DNA from: Xanthomonas campestris pv. phormiicola
GTDB lineage: Bacteria; Pseudomonadota; Gammaproteobacteria; Xanthomonadales; Xanthomonadaceae
Length of the DNA stretch: 64,000 bases
Assembly: GCA_025666215.1 (NCBI GenBank)
Contig: CP102593.1
Coordinates: 2,121,001-2,185,000 of the forward strand
Direction of reading: 5' to 3'
Positions within the stretch are counted from its first letter, which is position 1; every line of letters begins with the position of its first letter. The position numbers and the translations under genes are program-made. The notes beneath the pieces were generated by a model. It did not search any database. It was not told where the DNA came from and saw only the letters and a program-made list of their open reading frames with translations. Below, in pieces: positions 45,093 through 53,679 of the stretch.

Positions 45093-48000
45093 ATGACCCA
45101 ACCCCGCCGTCTCCGGATGTCCAAGCTCACCCTTGGCCTCGTAGCTGCGCTTGCCGCCGCCCCCGTGTTCGCCCAGAGCACCTCCGCCGGTATCGGTGGT
45201 CTGGTCACCCATAATGGCCAGCCCGTCGTGGGCGCCGAGGTGACCATTACCCATGTCGAATCCGGAACGGTCAGTCGTGCCAGCACCGATGCGAGCGGCC
45301 GCTACAACGCGCGCGGCCTGCGCGTCGGTGGTCCCTACAACGTCACCATCACCAAGTCGGGCGATGGCACTCAGACCCAGGAAGGCATCTATCTGGGCCT
45401 GGATCAGGTCGCCAGCGTCAATGCGCAGCTGACCGGCGACGTCGCCACGCTGGAATCGATGCAGGTCACCGCCTCGCGCGGCGCTGAGGCATTCACTTCG
45501 GACAACAAGGGTATTTCCACCAATTTGTCGCGCGGTGATCTCGATCGGACGCCGATGCCGGATCGCTCGATCCAGAACGTGGTGCGTTCCGATCCTCGCG
45601 TCGTGGTCACCGACCGCGATCGCGGCGCGTTCTCGGCGATGGGCCAGAACAATCGCTACAACAGCATCACCGTCGACACCATCAGCGCGGGCGATCCCTT
45701 TGGCCTGAACGACAATGGTCTGCCGACAAAGGGCACGCCGATCTCGCAGGATGCGATCGAGAGCTACAACATCTCCACCGCCAACTTCGACGTCGCCACC
45801 CGCCGTGGCGTGGGCGCGTGGGTCAATGCCGTCACCAAGAGCGGCACCAACGATTTCCATGGCTCGGCTTATTACGTCTACCAGAACGCCGACGACATGA
45901 TCGGCAAGGGCGAGACCGATGCCAAGTGGACCGGCTACACCAGGGACACGACCAAGGGCGCGACCCTGGGCGGTCCGATCCTCAAGGACAAGCTGTTCTT
46001 CTTCGCCTCCTACGAGGAGAGCAAGAAGGAGTCTCCGGGCTCGATCTGGGGCACCTCCGATTCCAGCGCCACCAACAAGGTGACCGGCCTGACCACGGCG
46101 CAACTCCAGCAGATCACCTCCACGGCGCAGAACCTCGGACTTTCGCCGGGCGACGACGGTTCGGCCAGCACCGACATCGAGAGCAAGCGCTACCTGGCCA
46201 AGTTCGACTGGAACATCAGCGACTACCACCGCGCCAGCCTGCGTTTCAGCCGTACCGAAGAAGACGAGCCGATCATCACTGCCAGCAGCGCCACCCAGCT
46301 GAAGCTGTCGAGCAACTGGTACGTGTTGAACAAGACCAACACCAGCTACGCGCTGAGCTTCTACGACGACTGGAGCGAGAAGTTCTCCACCGAAGCGTCG
46401 GTGGGCTACAGCAAGTTCGAGCAGGACCGTGCGCCGCTGGTCGGCGGTTACCAGCCCGAAGTCACCGTGCGCACCAGCGGCGCCGATACCGGCACCAGCG
46501 TGCTGCTCGGCACCGACTATTCGAGCCAGGCCAACGTGCTCAGCGTCAAGAGCTGGAACGCGTATTTCGCCGGTAGCTGGTTCCTTGGTGACCATGTGGT
46601 CAAGGCCGGCGTGGACTACCAGCAGGACGAGGTCTACAACCTGTTCCTGCAGCGTTACAACGGCACCTACGAATTCAACTCGATCGCCGACTTCGCCAAC
46701 GGCACCTATCGCCGTTACCGCCTGTCGCAGCCGGCAGCCGGCTATACCCTGGACAACGTCGCCGCCATCTTCAAGATGAAGCAGTACGGCCTGTTCCTGC
46801 AGGACACCTGGCAGGCGACCGATCGCCTGTCGATCCAGTACGGCCTGCGCTACGACATGCCCAAGGTGAACCCGGCGCCGACCTACAATCCGTGTTTCGC
46901 CGCGGATGCGGGCGTCACCGGCAACTTCGGCGCGTGCGGTTTGCGCGCGAACTCGGCCAACGCCAACGCCGCGGTGGGTGGCTTCGGTTTCTCCAACGCC
47001 GGCACCATCGACGGCAATAGCGTCCTGCAGCCGCGCTTCTCGTTCAACTATGACCTGGGCACCGAGCGTCCGACTCAACTGCGCGGCGGCGCCGGTCTGT
47101 TCATCTCCAACACGCCGGCAGTGTGGGTGGGCAACCCCTATTCCAACAACGGCGTCGCGGTCACCACCTACGACGTCAACCGCCGCAAGACCGCGACCGA
47201 TCCGGCGTTCAGTGCCGATCCGTTCGGCCAGAACGTTCCGGGTGGTACGGTCACCCCGCCGGGCCTGGGCAGTTCCAGCATGACCATGAACGTGGTCGAC
47301 CCCAACTTCAAGCTCCCGGCCGTGTACAAGTACACCCTGGGTCTGGACCATCAGCTGCCGTGGCAGGACCTGGTGTTCACCGCCGAATACCAGCACCTGG
47401 ACGTGGACAAGGGCATCCTGTACCAGGATCTGAACATGGGCACGCCGACCGGTACCCTTCCGGATGGCCGCTACACCTATGCGCGCTTCCCGAACCAGGC
47501 GCCGGGTAGCGCCAACACCGCGAACTGGAACAAGAATCCCTCGTTCAGTAACGTCATCTACCTGACCAACACGGACAAGGGCAAGTCGGACAACTTCACT
47601 GTGTCATTGAAGAAGCCCTTCGACGGCACCTGGAGCGCGATGCTGGCCTACACCTACAGCCGCGCCACTGAGGTGAACCCGGGTACCTCCAGCGTCGCCT
47701 ACAGCAGCTACCAGAACCGCGCCTGGTACAACCCATCGGACGATGCAGAGGGCATTTCCAATTACTCCATCCCCAACCGCATCATCGCGCAGCTGAGCTG
47801 GGAGCATAAGTTCTTCGGCGACTATGCGACCCGTGTCTCGGCGTTCTACGACGGCCACAGCGGCGCGCCGTACAGCTGGGTGTTCGGCAACGATGCGCAG
47901 GGTCTGGGCCTGTCCGGCCGTTCGCTGGCTTACGTGCCGTCCGGTCCGGGCGATGTGGTCTGGGCCAATGCGACCTCGCAGCAGCTGTCCTCGTCGTTCT

Positions 48001-48404
48001 GGGAGTACATCGGCAAGCATCCGGAGCTGGCGCGCTACAAGGGCGAGGTTGCCGAGCGCAATTCCTCGCGTGCGCCGTGGGTCAACCAGCTGGACATGTC
48101 CTTCAGCCAGGAAATCCCCGGCTTCGCCAAGGGCCACAAGGGCGAGATCCGCCTGGACATGTTCAATGTGCTGAACATGCTCAACAAGGATTGGGGCGTG
48201 GAGCACCGTGCCGACTTCCCGCTGGTGCGCAACCTGGCCAACGTGGCCGGGGTGACGGCCGACGGCAAGTACATCTACGACATCTCCAGTACCAGCCTGT
48301 ACAACCGCAACGGCACCTATGCGCCGACCGATCTGGCCATCAACGAAACGCAGAACCCGTCGCAGCGCTGGTCGCTGTTGCTGACGCTGCGCTATACGTT
48401 CTAA
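45093..48404 (+). CDS. Oar-like TonB-dependent receptor with N-terminal carboxypeptidase-regulatory-like domain
   Basis: 1103-residue outer-membrane protein. After the signal peptide (LTLGLVAALAAAPVFAQ) comes a CarboxypepD_reg-like domain (about 30-110, GLVTHNGQPVVGAEVTITHVESGTVSRASTDASGRYNARGLRVGGPYNVTI). A TonB plug with NRYNSITVDTISAGDPFGLN and VATRRGVGAWVNAVTKSGTNDFHGSAYYVYQ follows, then a long barrel ending LLLTLRYTF. Oar proteins are abundant in Xanthomonas; substrates are mostly unknown. Start 45093 has GAGG nine bases upstream; 45057 is possible. Confidence 0.92.
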   Translation: MTQPRRLRMSKLTLGLVAALAAAPVFAQSTSAGIGGLVTHNGQPVVGAEVTITHVESGTVSRASTDASGRYNARGLRVGGPYNVTITKSGDGTQTQEGIYLGLDQVASVNAQLTGDVATLESMQVTASRGAEAFTSDNKGISTNLSRGDLDRTPMPDRSIQNVVRSDPRVVVTDRDRGAFSAMGQNNRYNSITVDTISAGDPFGLNDNGLPTKGTPISQDAIESYNISTANFDVATRRGVGAWVNAVTKSGTNDFHGSAYYVYQNADDMIGKGETDAKWTGYTRDTTKGATLGGPILKDKLFFFASYEESKKESPGSIWGTSDSSATNKVTGLTTAQLQQITSTAQNLGLSPGDDGSASTDIESKRYLAKFDWNISDYHRASLRFSRTEEDEPIITASSATQLKLSSNWYVLNKTNTSYALSFYDDWSEKFSTEASVGYSKFEQDRAPLVGGYQPEVTVRTSGADTGTSVLLGTDYSSQANVLSVKSWNAYFAGSWFLGDHVVKAGVDYQQDEVYNLFLQRYNGTYEFNSIADFANGTYRRYRLSQPAAGYTLDNVAAIFKMKQYGLFLQDTWQATDRLSIQYGLRYDMPKVNPAPTYNPCFAADAGVTGNFGACGLRANSANANAAVGGFGFSNAGTIDGNSVLQPRFSFNYDLGTERPTQLRGGAGLFISNTPAVWVGNPYSNNGVAVTTYDVNRRKTATDPAFSADPFGQNVPGGTVTPPGLGSSSMTMNVVDPNFKLPAVYKYTLGLDHQLPWQDLVFTAEYQHLDVDKGILYQDLNMGTPTGTLPDGRYTYARFPNQAPGSANTANWNKNPSFSNVIYLTNTDKGKSDNFTVSLKKPFDGTWSAMLAYTYSRATEVNPGTSSVAYSSYQNRAWYNPSDDAEGISNYSIPNRIIAQLSWEHKFFGDYATRVSAFYDGHSGAPYSWVFGNDAQGLGLSGRSLAYVPSGPGDVVWANATSQQLSSSFWEYIGKHPELARYKGEVAERNSSRAPWVNQLDMSFSQEIPGFAKGHKGEIRLDMFNVLNMLNKDWGVEHRADFPLVRNLANVAGVTADGKYIYDISSTSLYNRNGTYAPTDLAINETQNPSQRWSLLLTLRYTF

Positions 48405-48429
48405 ACCTCTGCGCAGGTGTTACACAGAG

Positions 48430-48453
48430 CGGCCGGGGCAACCCGGCCGTTTT
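48430..48453 (+). terminator. Rho-independent terminator after the Oar-like receptor
   Basis: CGGCCGGG-GCAA-CCCGGCCG, an 8-bp perfect stem with a GCAA loop, followed by TTTTCTTTT. Confidence 0.85.
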
Positions 48454-48509
48454 CTTTTGCGGGGGCTGACGCTAAAGTCGCCGTTGACGACAACGACAAG
48501 AATTCCGAT

Positions 48510-49898
48510 ATGACGACGAGCAATACGGCGGCGCGGGCGCTGCCGGTAGTGGACGCGCGGATCTACCCGCGCGGCGGCCTGGACATCCTTTCGCGCGCCG
48601 AAGTGGCGCGCCTGCGCGATGCGTCCAGCGGCGGCCTGCACGAACTGCTGCGGCGCTGCGCCCTGGCGGTGCTGACCAGCGGCAGCGCCTCCGACGATCC
48701 GCGCGCCGCGCGCGACCTGTATCCCGATTTCGACATCCAGGTCGCCCAGCGCGACCGCGGCGTGCGCATCGATCTGCTCAACGCGCCGGCGATGGCGTTC
48801 GTCGACGGGGAGATCATCAACGGCGTGGCCGAACTGCTGTTCGCCGTGGTCCGCGACCTGGCCTACATGGCCATCGAGCTCGGCCCGGATTCCGCCGCCG
48901 ACCTCGACTCCAGCGAAGGCATCACCAGCGCCGTGTTCGGGCAGCTGCGCAATGCGCGCATCCTGCAGCCGGCCGATCCCAACCTGGTGGTGTGCTGGGG
49001 CGGGCATTCGATCTCGCGCGACGAGTATCTGTACACCAAGCAGGTCGGCTACGAGCTGGGCCTGCGCGGGCTGGACATCTGCACCGGCTGCGGCCCGGGC
49101 GCGATGAAGGGACCGATGAAGGGCGCCACCATCGCCCATGCCAAGCAGCGCAAGCACGACAACCGCTACATCGGCATCACCGAGCCGGGCATCATCGCCG
49201 CCGAGTCGCCGAACCCGATCGTCAACCACCTGGTGATCATGCCGGACATCGAGAAGCGCCTGGAGGCCTTCGTCCGCATCGGCCACGGCATCATCGTGTT
49301 CCCCGGCGGGGTCGGTACCGCCGAGGAGATCCTGTACCTGCTCGGCATCCTGCTGCGCGAGGAGAACCGCGGCCTGCCGTTCCCGCTGATCCTGACCGGG
49401 CCGACCATCGCCGCGCCGTACTTCGAGCAGATCGACCGCTTCCTGCGCCTGACCCTGGGCGAGGCGGCCACCTCGCGCTACCAGATCGTGGTTGGCGACC
49501 CGGTCGCGGTGGCGCGCAAGATGGCCGACGGCATCCAGCGGGTGCGCATGCACCGCAAGGAGCAGAAGGACGCGTTCTACTTCAACTGGTCGGTGGACAT
49601 CCCGCTGGAATACCAGCGTCCGTTCGTGCCCACCCACGAGGCCATGGCCGCGCTCGACCTGCATCACGGACGCCCGCCGCACGCGCTGGCGGCGGACCTG
49701 CGCCGCGCCTTCTCGGGCATCGTCGCCGGCAACGTCAAGGAAGACGGCATGCGCCGCATCGAGCAGTACGGCCCGTTCGAGATCCACGGCGACGCGGACA
49801 TGATGCAGGCCCTGGACGAACTGCTGCGCGCCTTCGTCGAACAGCGCCGGATGAAGATTTCCGGCGAGTACCGGCCTTGTTATCGGGTCATGGCCTGA
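48510..49898 (+). CDS. ppnN: Nucleotide 5'-monophosphate nucleosidase PpnN (YgdH-like, LOG family)
   Basis: 462-residue enzyme that hydrolyses purine and pyrimidine monophosphates to base and ribose-5-phosphate; PpnN binds (p)ppGpp in E. coli. An N-terminal regulatory domain (about 1-140) precedes the Rossmann-like LOG domain with VVCWGGHSISRDEYLYTKQVGY, GLDICTGCGPGAMKGPMKGA and the active-site VFPGGVGTAEEILYLLG. A C-terminal domain follows. Start 48510 is chosen because upstream frame includes the terminator. Its 3' end overlaps the convergent kinase gene by 11 bp. Confidence 0.92.
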   Translation: MTTSNTAARALPVVDARIYPRGGLDILSRAEVARLRDASSGGLHELLRRCALAVLTSGSASDDPRAARDLYPDFDIQVAQRDRGVRIDLLNAPAMAFVDGEIINGVAELLFAVVRDLAYMAIELGPDSAADLDSSEGITSAVFGQLRNARILQPADPNLVVCWGGHSISRDEYLYTKQVGYELGLRGLDICTGCGPGAMKGPMKGATIAHAKQRKHDNRYIGITEPGIIAAESPNPIVNHLVIMPDIEKRLEAFVRIGHGIIVFPGGVGTAEEILYLLGILLREENRGLPFPLILTGPTIAAPYFEQIDRFLRLTLGEAATSRYQIVVGDPVAVARKMADGIQRVRMHRKEQKDAFYFNWSVDIPLEYQRPFVPTHEAMAALDLHHGRPPHALAADLRRAFSGIVAGNVKEDGMRRIEQYGPFEIHGDADMMQALDELLRAFVEQRRMKISGEYRPCYRVMA

Positions 49899-50922
49899 GC
49901 TCGATCCGGATCGTCGCCACGAACAAGGCGTCATCCTCCAGGTCGGTGCTCAGCACGCCGCCCTGCATGCTTTCCAGGCGCGTGCGCAATGCCGACAATC
50001 CAACCCGGTGGCCCCGACCCAGGTGCGGGGCGGGACCGGCCGGGGGCAGCGTATTGCTGACGGCGATCTTCAGCCAGTTGTGGGCTTCGCCGATGGCGAT
50101 GCGGATTTCGCCGCCATCGGGCGAGCATTCGATGCCGTGATGCACTGCGTTCTCGACCAGGGGTTGCAGCGAAAGCCGCGGAACCCTGGCCTGCGGCAGC
50201 GGCGACGGCAGTTCCCAGTGCACGCGCAGGCGCGGTCCGAAACGAATGGCCTCGATGTCGAGGTAGCGTTTCGCCAGGTCGATTTCGTCGTCGAGGCTGA
50301 CCAGATCCGGCGCTGCCAGCGCGGCACGGAACAGATCGGATAGATCCATCAGCAACTGTTCGACTTGCTGCGGTTGGCGATGCACCAGCATCACCGCGGT
50401 ATTGAGCGTATTGAACAGGAAGTGCGGCTGCACGCGCGCGGTGAGCGCGTCGATTTCCGCCTGCTTGGCGCGTTCGACCAATTGCTTGATGCGGATATGG
50501 TTGTTCAGTGCGGCCATGCCGAGCAGGCCGATCAGCAGCGCGATGCCGGACAGCTGCAGCGAGAGCGTCAGCCATGCCGCGGTCGACAGCTGCCAGTAGT
50601 CGCCGAACGCAGACAGGATCACCCAACTGATCAACCAGGTCAGCAACTGCATCAGGCCAAGCGTCGCGGCAGTGATCAGCAGGATGCCTCTTCCGGCCAG
50701 GACGTGGCGCAGCATCAGCAGGCTGGCCAGGGTCAGCAATGCCACCCATTGGATACCGAGCGAGGCCAGGCCGAAGTAGACCCAGCGGTTTCCGGTCGGA
50801 CCCTGGCTCGGAGTCAGCGCCAGGATGGCGGCGATGCATTCGCCGGCCATGACGATCCAGATCAGGGTGGACGGCTGCTTGAGCACCTGCAACTGATCGT
50901 TCGAGTACGCGGGGGAGGGCAT
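49888..50922 (-). CDS. LytS/AlgZ-type membrane sensor histidine kinase
   Basis: 344 residues. Four transmembrane segments (about 20-37, 48-70, 79-103, 115-138) precede a His_kinase domain with the phosphoacceptor His167 in ARVQPHFLFNTLN and an HATPase_c domain (LSLQPLVENAVHHGIE, GHRVGLSALRTRLE). This is the AlgZ/FimS/YehU architecture, which lacks a separate DHp domain. No response regulator is adjacent. It is divergent from the minor pilin operon across 157 bp with an AlgR-box-like site. Start 50922 is preferred over 51009. Confidence 0.85.
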   Translation of the reverse strand: MPSPAYSNDQLQVLKQPSTLIWIVMAGECIAAILALTPSQGPTGNRWVYFGLASLGIQWVALLTLASLLMLRHVLAGRGILLITAATLGLMQLLTWLISWVILSAFGDYWQLSTAAWLTLSLQLSGIALLIGLLGMAALNNHIRIKQLVERAKQAEIDALTARVQPHFLFNTLNTAVMLVHRQPQQVEQLLMDLSDLFRAALAAPDLVSLDDEIDLAKRYLDIEAIRFGPRLRVHWELPSPLPQARVPRLSLQPLVENAVHHGIECSPDGGEIRIAIGEAHNWLKIAVSNTLPPAGPAPHLGRGHRVGLSALRTRLESMQGGVLSTDLEDDALFVATIRIELRP

Positions 50923-51047
50923 CGAGGGCGGGGCGGAGGAGGGCAGACGCGCATCATGCCGGCAACGGCGCCGGTCCGCACGATCCGTCCAGCCCCCGAT
51001 ATCCGCCATCCGTCGGCAATGGCTGGCGCGGCGGCGCTGCTCCCGTT

Positions 51048-51060
51048 AGCGTTCGTCTGG
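51048..51060 (+). promoter_or_regulatory. AlgR-box-like site upstream of fimU
   Basis: AGCGTTCGTCTGG lies 20 bp before the fimU ATG. It matches the Pseudomonas AlgR consensus as I remember it (ACCGTTCGTCTGC) at 10-11 of 13 positions, including CGTTCGTCTG. Its place between an AlgZ-like kinase and the pilin operon makes it meaningful, but no AlgR gene is in the window. Confidence 0.5.
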
Positions 51061-51079
51061 GGAAATTTGGGGAGACGAT

Positions 51080-51652
51080 ATGTGCGTTTCTGAGCAGCGC
51101 GGCCTTGCAGGATCGGGGCAGCGCGGGTTCACGATGGTAGAGCTGATGGTCACGGTCGCCGTGCTGGCGATCATCATGGCGCTGGCGTTTCCCAGCTTCA
51201 CCATGCTGATCCGCAGCAACCGACTGACCAGCACCGCCAATGAGCTAGTCGCCGCCTTGCAGGCGTCCCGTTCGGAGGCGGTGCGCCTGAATGGCGGAGT
51301 CAGTCTGTGCCGCAGCGACGATGGCAGCACCTGCGCCAGTGGCGGCGACTGGACCCATCTGCTGACGGTGACGCGCGACGGCACCGTGCTGCGGACAACG
51401 ACGCTGCGCACGGGCCTGTCGGTGTCCAGTCCGGCGCTGGATGCGTCGGGCGACAAGATCACGTTCGGCGCGGACGGCATCGCCCGCGACAGCAACGGTG
51501 CATCGCTCAACACCGATGAAATGATCGTCGTCTGCATGCCTGTCACCAGTCCCTCCGACAACGTGCGCACGGTGTCCATGAGCGGGGGCAGTAGGGTTTC
51601 CATCTTGCGCAGTTCGAACGGCGGTCAGTGTTCGGTCCAGACCGCTCCTTGA
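51080..51652 (+). CDS. fimU: Minor type IV pilin FimU/FimT-like, GspH family
   Basis: 190-residue prepilin. The prepilin peptidase site is QRG|FTMVELMVTVAVLAIIMALA with Glu at +5, followed by a GspH domain (SNRLTSTANELVAALQASRSEAVRLNG) and C-terminal Cys residues. GGGGAG lies upstream. It is the first gene of an operon in the Pseudomonas order fimU-pilV-pilW-pilX-pilY1-pilE; the products form the priming tip complex of the pilus. Confidence 0.9.
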   Translation: MCVSEQRGLAGSGQRGFTMVELMVTVAVLAIIMALAFPSFTMLIRSNRLTSTANELVAALQASRSEAVRLNGGVSLCRSDDGSTCASGGDWTHLLTVTRDGTVLRTTTLRTGLSVSSPALDASGDKITFGADGIARDSNGASLNTDEMIVVCMPVTSPSDNVRTVSMSGGSRVSILRSSNGGQCSVQTAP

Positions 51653-51666
51653 AAAGCAGAGGCGCT

Positions 51667-52137
51667 ATGAAACGGTTCCACAGCGGCAGGAACATGGCCG
51701 GCGTCACCCTCATCGAGGTGATGATCTCCGTGCTGATACTCGGGATCGGCATGCTCGGTGTCGCTGCGATGCAGACCACCGCGTTGCGCAACAACCAGAG
51801 TGCGATGCAGCGCAGCCAGATCGTGATGCAGACCTACACCATCCTGGATGCGATGCGCGCCAACCGCGACGCCGCCCTGATCGGCGGCTACAACACCGCC
51901 GGCATGGTCTGTACCGCGCCGACCGGCGGCAGCCTGATCGCGGTGGACCAGGCCGCGTGGCTCAATGGCCTGAAAAGCGCCGTTGGTGGCGACCCGGAAA
52001 CGACATGTGGCTCGATCGATTGCACCGATGGCGATTGCAAGATCATCATTCAATGGGACGACAGCCGCGCCGCGGACGTTGGCGATTCCCACGCCGGCAG
52101 CGCGACGCAGAAGATCACAACGGTGACGCAGCTATGA
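51667..52137 (+). CDS. pilV: Minor type IV pilin PilV
   Basis: 156 residues with prepilin site MAG|VTLIEVMISVLILGIGMLGVAAMQ (Glu at +5) and the PilV block RNNQSAMQRSQIVMQTYTILDAMRANRDAA. The start at 51667 is 14 bp after the fimU stop. Its stop overlaps the pilW start by 4 bp. Confidence 0.92.
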   Translation: MKRFHSGRNMAGVTLIEVMISVLILGIGMLGVAAMQTTALRNNQSAMQRSQIVMQTYTILDAMRANRDAALIGGYNTAGMVCTAPTGGSLIAVDQAAWLNGLKSAVGGDPETTCGSIDCTDGDCKIIIQWDDSRAADVGDSHAGSATQKITTVTQL

Positions 52138-53096
52138 AGACGCGCCTTCTTCATGCTCGCTCATCGCGCCAGTCCGGCTTCAATCTGGTCGAACTGATGA
52201 TCTCGATGTTGCTCGGCCTGCTGGTGGTCGGCGCGGCGGTCGGCATCTTCCTGTCCAATCGCAAGACCTATGCGGCCACCGAAAGCCTGAGCCGGATCCA
52301 GGAGTCGGCTCGCATCGCCTTCGAAATGATGGCCCGTGACATCCGCGAGGCGGGCGGCAATCCCTGCGATTCCGGGCTGCCCGTGGCCAACGTATTGGCC
52401 AATCCTACCGAGACGTGGTGGAAGAACTGGGCGCAGCCGCTGCAGGGTTTCGAAAACAGCAGTCCGCCCGGTGACACCTCCAAGAGCGGCACCGATGCGA
52501 TTCAGATCCTGTCCGCCAGCGCCGGCGGCACCACGGTCGTCGCGCACAATGCCGCGACTCAGACCCTGACCCTGGATGCTGCCGCGCCCGATCTGCATGC
52601 CAATGCGGTGATGCTGCTGTGCGACCGGCAGCAATTGGCGGTACTGCAGGCCGATGGCGTTTCCGGGACCAGTGTCACCTACGCGAGCGGCGCGCTGAAC
52701 GCATGCAACCGGTTGGGGCGCCTGCCCGGAGTCTGCGTTGCCGGTTCCAACAGCTATGCCTACGAGATGAACTCCCTGCTGACCGAGCTGCGCGCGGTGC
52801 GTTGGTATTTGGCCGACAACAAGCGCGGTGGCACCTCGTTGTACCAGTCCGTGCTGGGGCCGGGCGGTACGGTCACCGCCAACGAGATCACCGAAGGTGT
52901 CTCGAATCTGCAGTTCAAGTATTTGTTGACCGGCGCCAGCGCCTATGAGGATGGCAGCGCGGCCATGAACTGGACCAACGTGGTGGCGGTCAAGATCACC
53001 ATGACGGTCAATTCCACAGATGCCACGGGCAGCAACAATGCGCCGCTGGCCCGCGATGTCACCACGATCGTGAGCATCAGGAACAGGAATTCGTGA
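52134..53096 (+). CDS. pilW: Minor type IV pilin PilW
   Basis: 320 residues with prepilin site [27 protein letters not shown], the long helix [30 protein letters not shown] typical of PilW, and a large beta-rich C-terminal part. It is coupled to pilV and pilX by 4-bp overlaps. Confidence 0.92.
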   Translation: MKTRLLHARSSRQSGFNLVELMISMLLGLLVVGAAVGIFLSNRKTYAATESLSRIQESARIAFEMMARDIREAGGNPCDSGLPVANVLANPTETWWKNWAQPLQGFENSSPPGDTSKSGTDAIQILSASAGGTTVVAHNAATQTLTLDAAAPDLHANAVMLLCDRQQLAVLQADGVSGTSVTYASGALNACNRLGRLPGVCVAGSNSYAYEMNSLLTELRAVRWYLADNKRGGTSLYQSVLGPGGTVTANEITEGVSNLQFKYLLTGASAYEDGSAAMNWTNVVAVKITMTVNSTDATGSNNAPLARDVTTIVSIRNRNS

Positions 53097-53668
53097 GCAT
53101 GCATTCGCCTATGCACCGGCAATCCGGTATCTCCCTGATCATCGTGTTGATGCTGCTGCTGGTCATGACCCTGCTGGGCCTGGCCGTGCTGCGCAGCACG
53201 CTGCTGGAAGAGCGCATGTCGTCCAACATGTACGACCGCAGCTTGGCCTTCCAGGCGGCGGAAGGCGCGCTTCGCGACGCCGAGACGGTCATCAAGGATG
53301 CCGCAGGGAAGGGCAATACGGTGGGCTTCAACTGCTCATCCGGCACCATCGCGTGCCCTGCGGTGCCCAGCAATACCTACACCGGCAACGTGAACGGATG
53401 CGCATTGGGTGCCCAGGAATGCTGGGTCGACTCTACCGTTGTCCAAGAGGCGCAGGCAGGCCCGTCGCAGTACTACATCCAGTACCTGGGCCAGCGCACC
53501 AGCGAGGATCAACTTGGCCTGGGGTCGAGCATCAACCAGAACCAGTATGGCGGCACCGGCGGTACCTCGCTCGAACATTACTATCGCGTCATCGCGCGCA
53601 GCGCCAACCCGACCGCCGCAGGCGGGCGCGCGATCGTCGTCCTGCAAACCAACGTCACCGTCAAGTAA
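53093..53668 (+). CDS. pilX: Minor type IV pilin PilX
   Basis: 191 residues. The prepilin-like N-terminus [26 protein letters not shown] lacks Glu at +5 (Ile instead), as in many PilX/GspK proteins placed at the tip. [28 protein letters not shown] is the PilX block. The GTG at 53093 overlaps the pilW stop; an ATG at 53099 is an alternative. Confidence 0.9.
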   Translation: MSMHSPMHRQSGISLIIVLMLLLVMTLLGLAVLRSTLLEERMSSNMYDRSLAFQAAEGALRDAETVIKDAAGKGNTVGFNCSSGTIACPAVPSNTYTGNVNGCALGAQECWVDSTVVQEAQAGPSQYYIQYLGQRTSEDQLGLGSSINQNQYGGTGGTSLEHYYRVIARSANPTAAGGRAIVVLQTNVTVK

Positions 53669-53679
53669 GGACTTCCACC

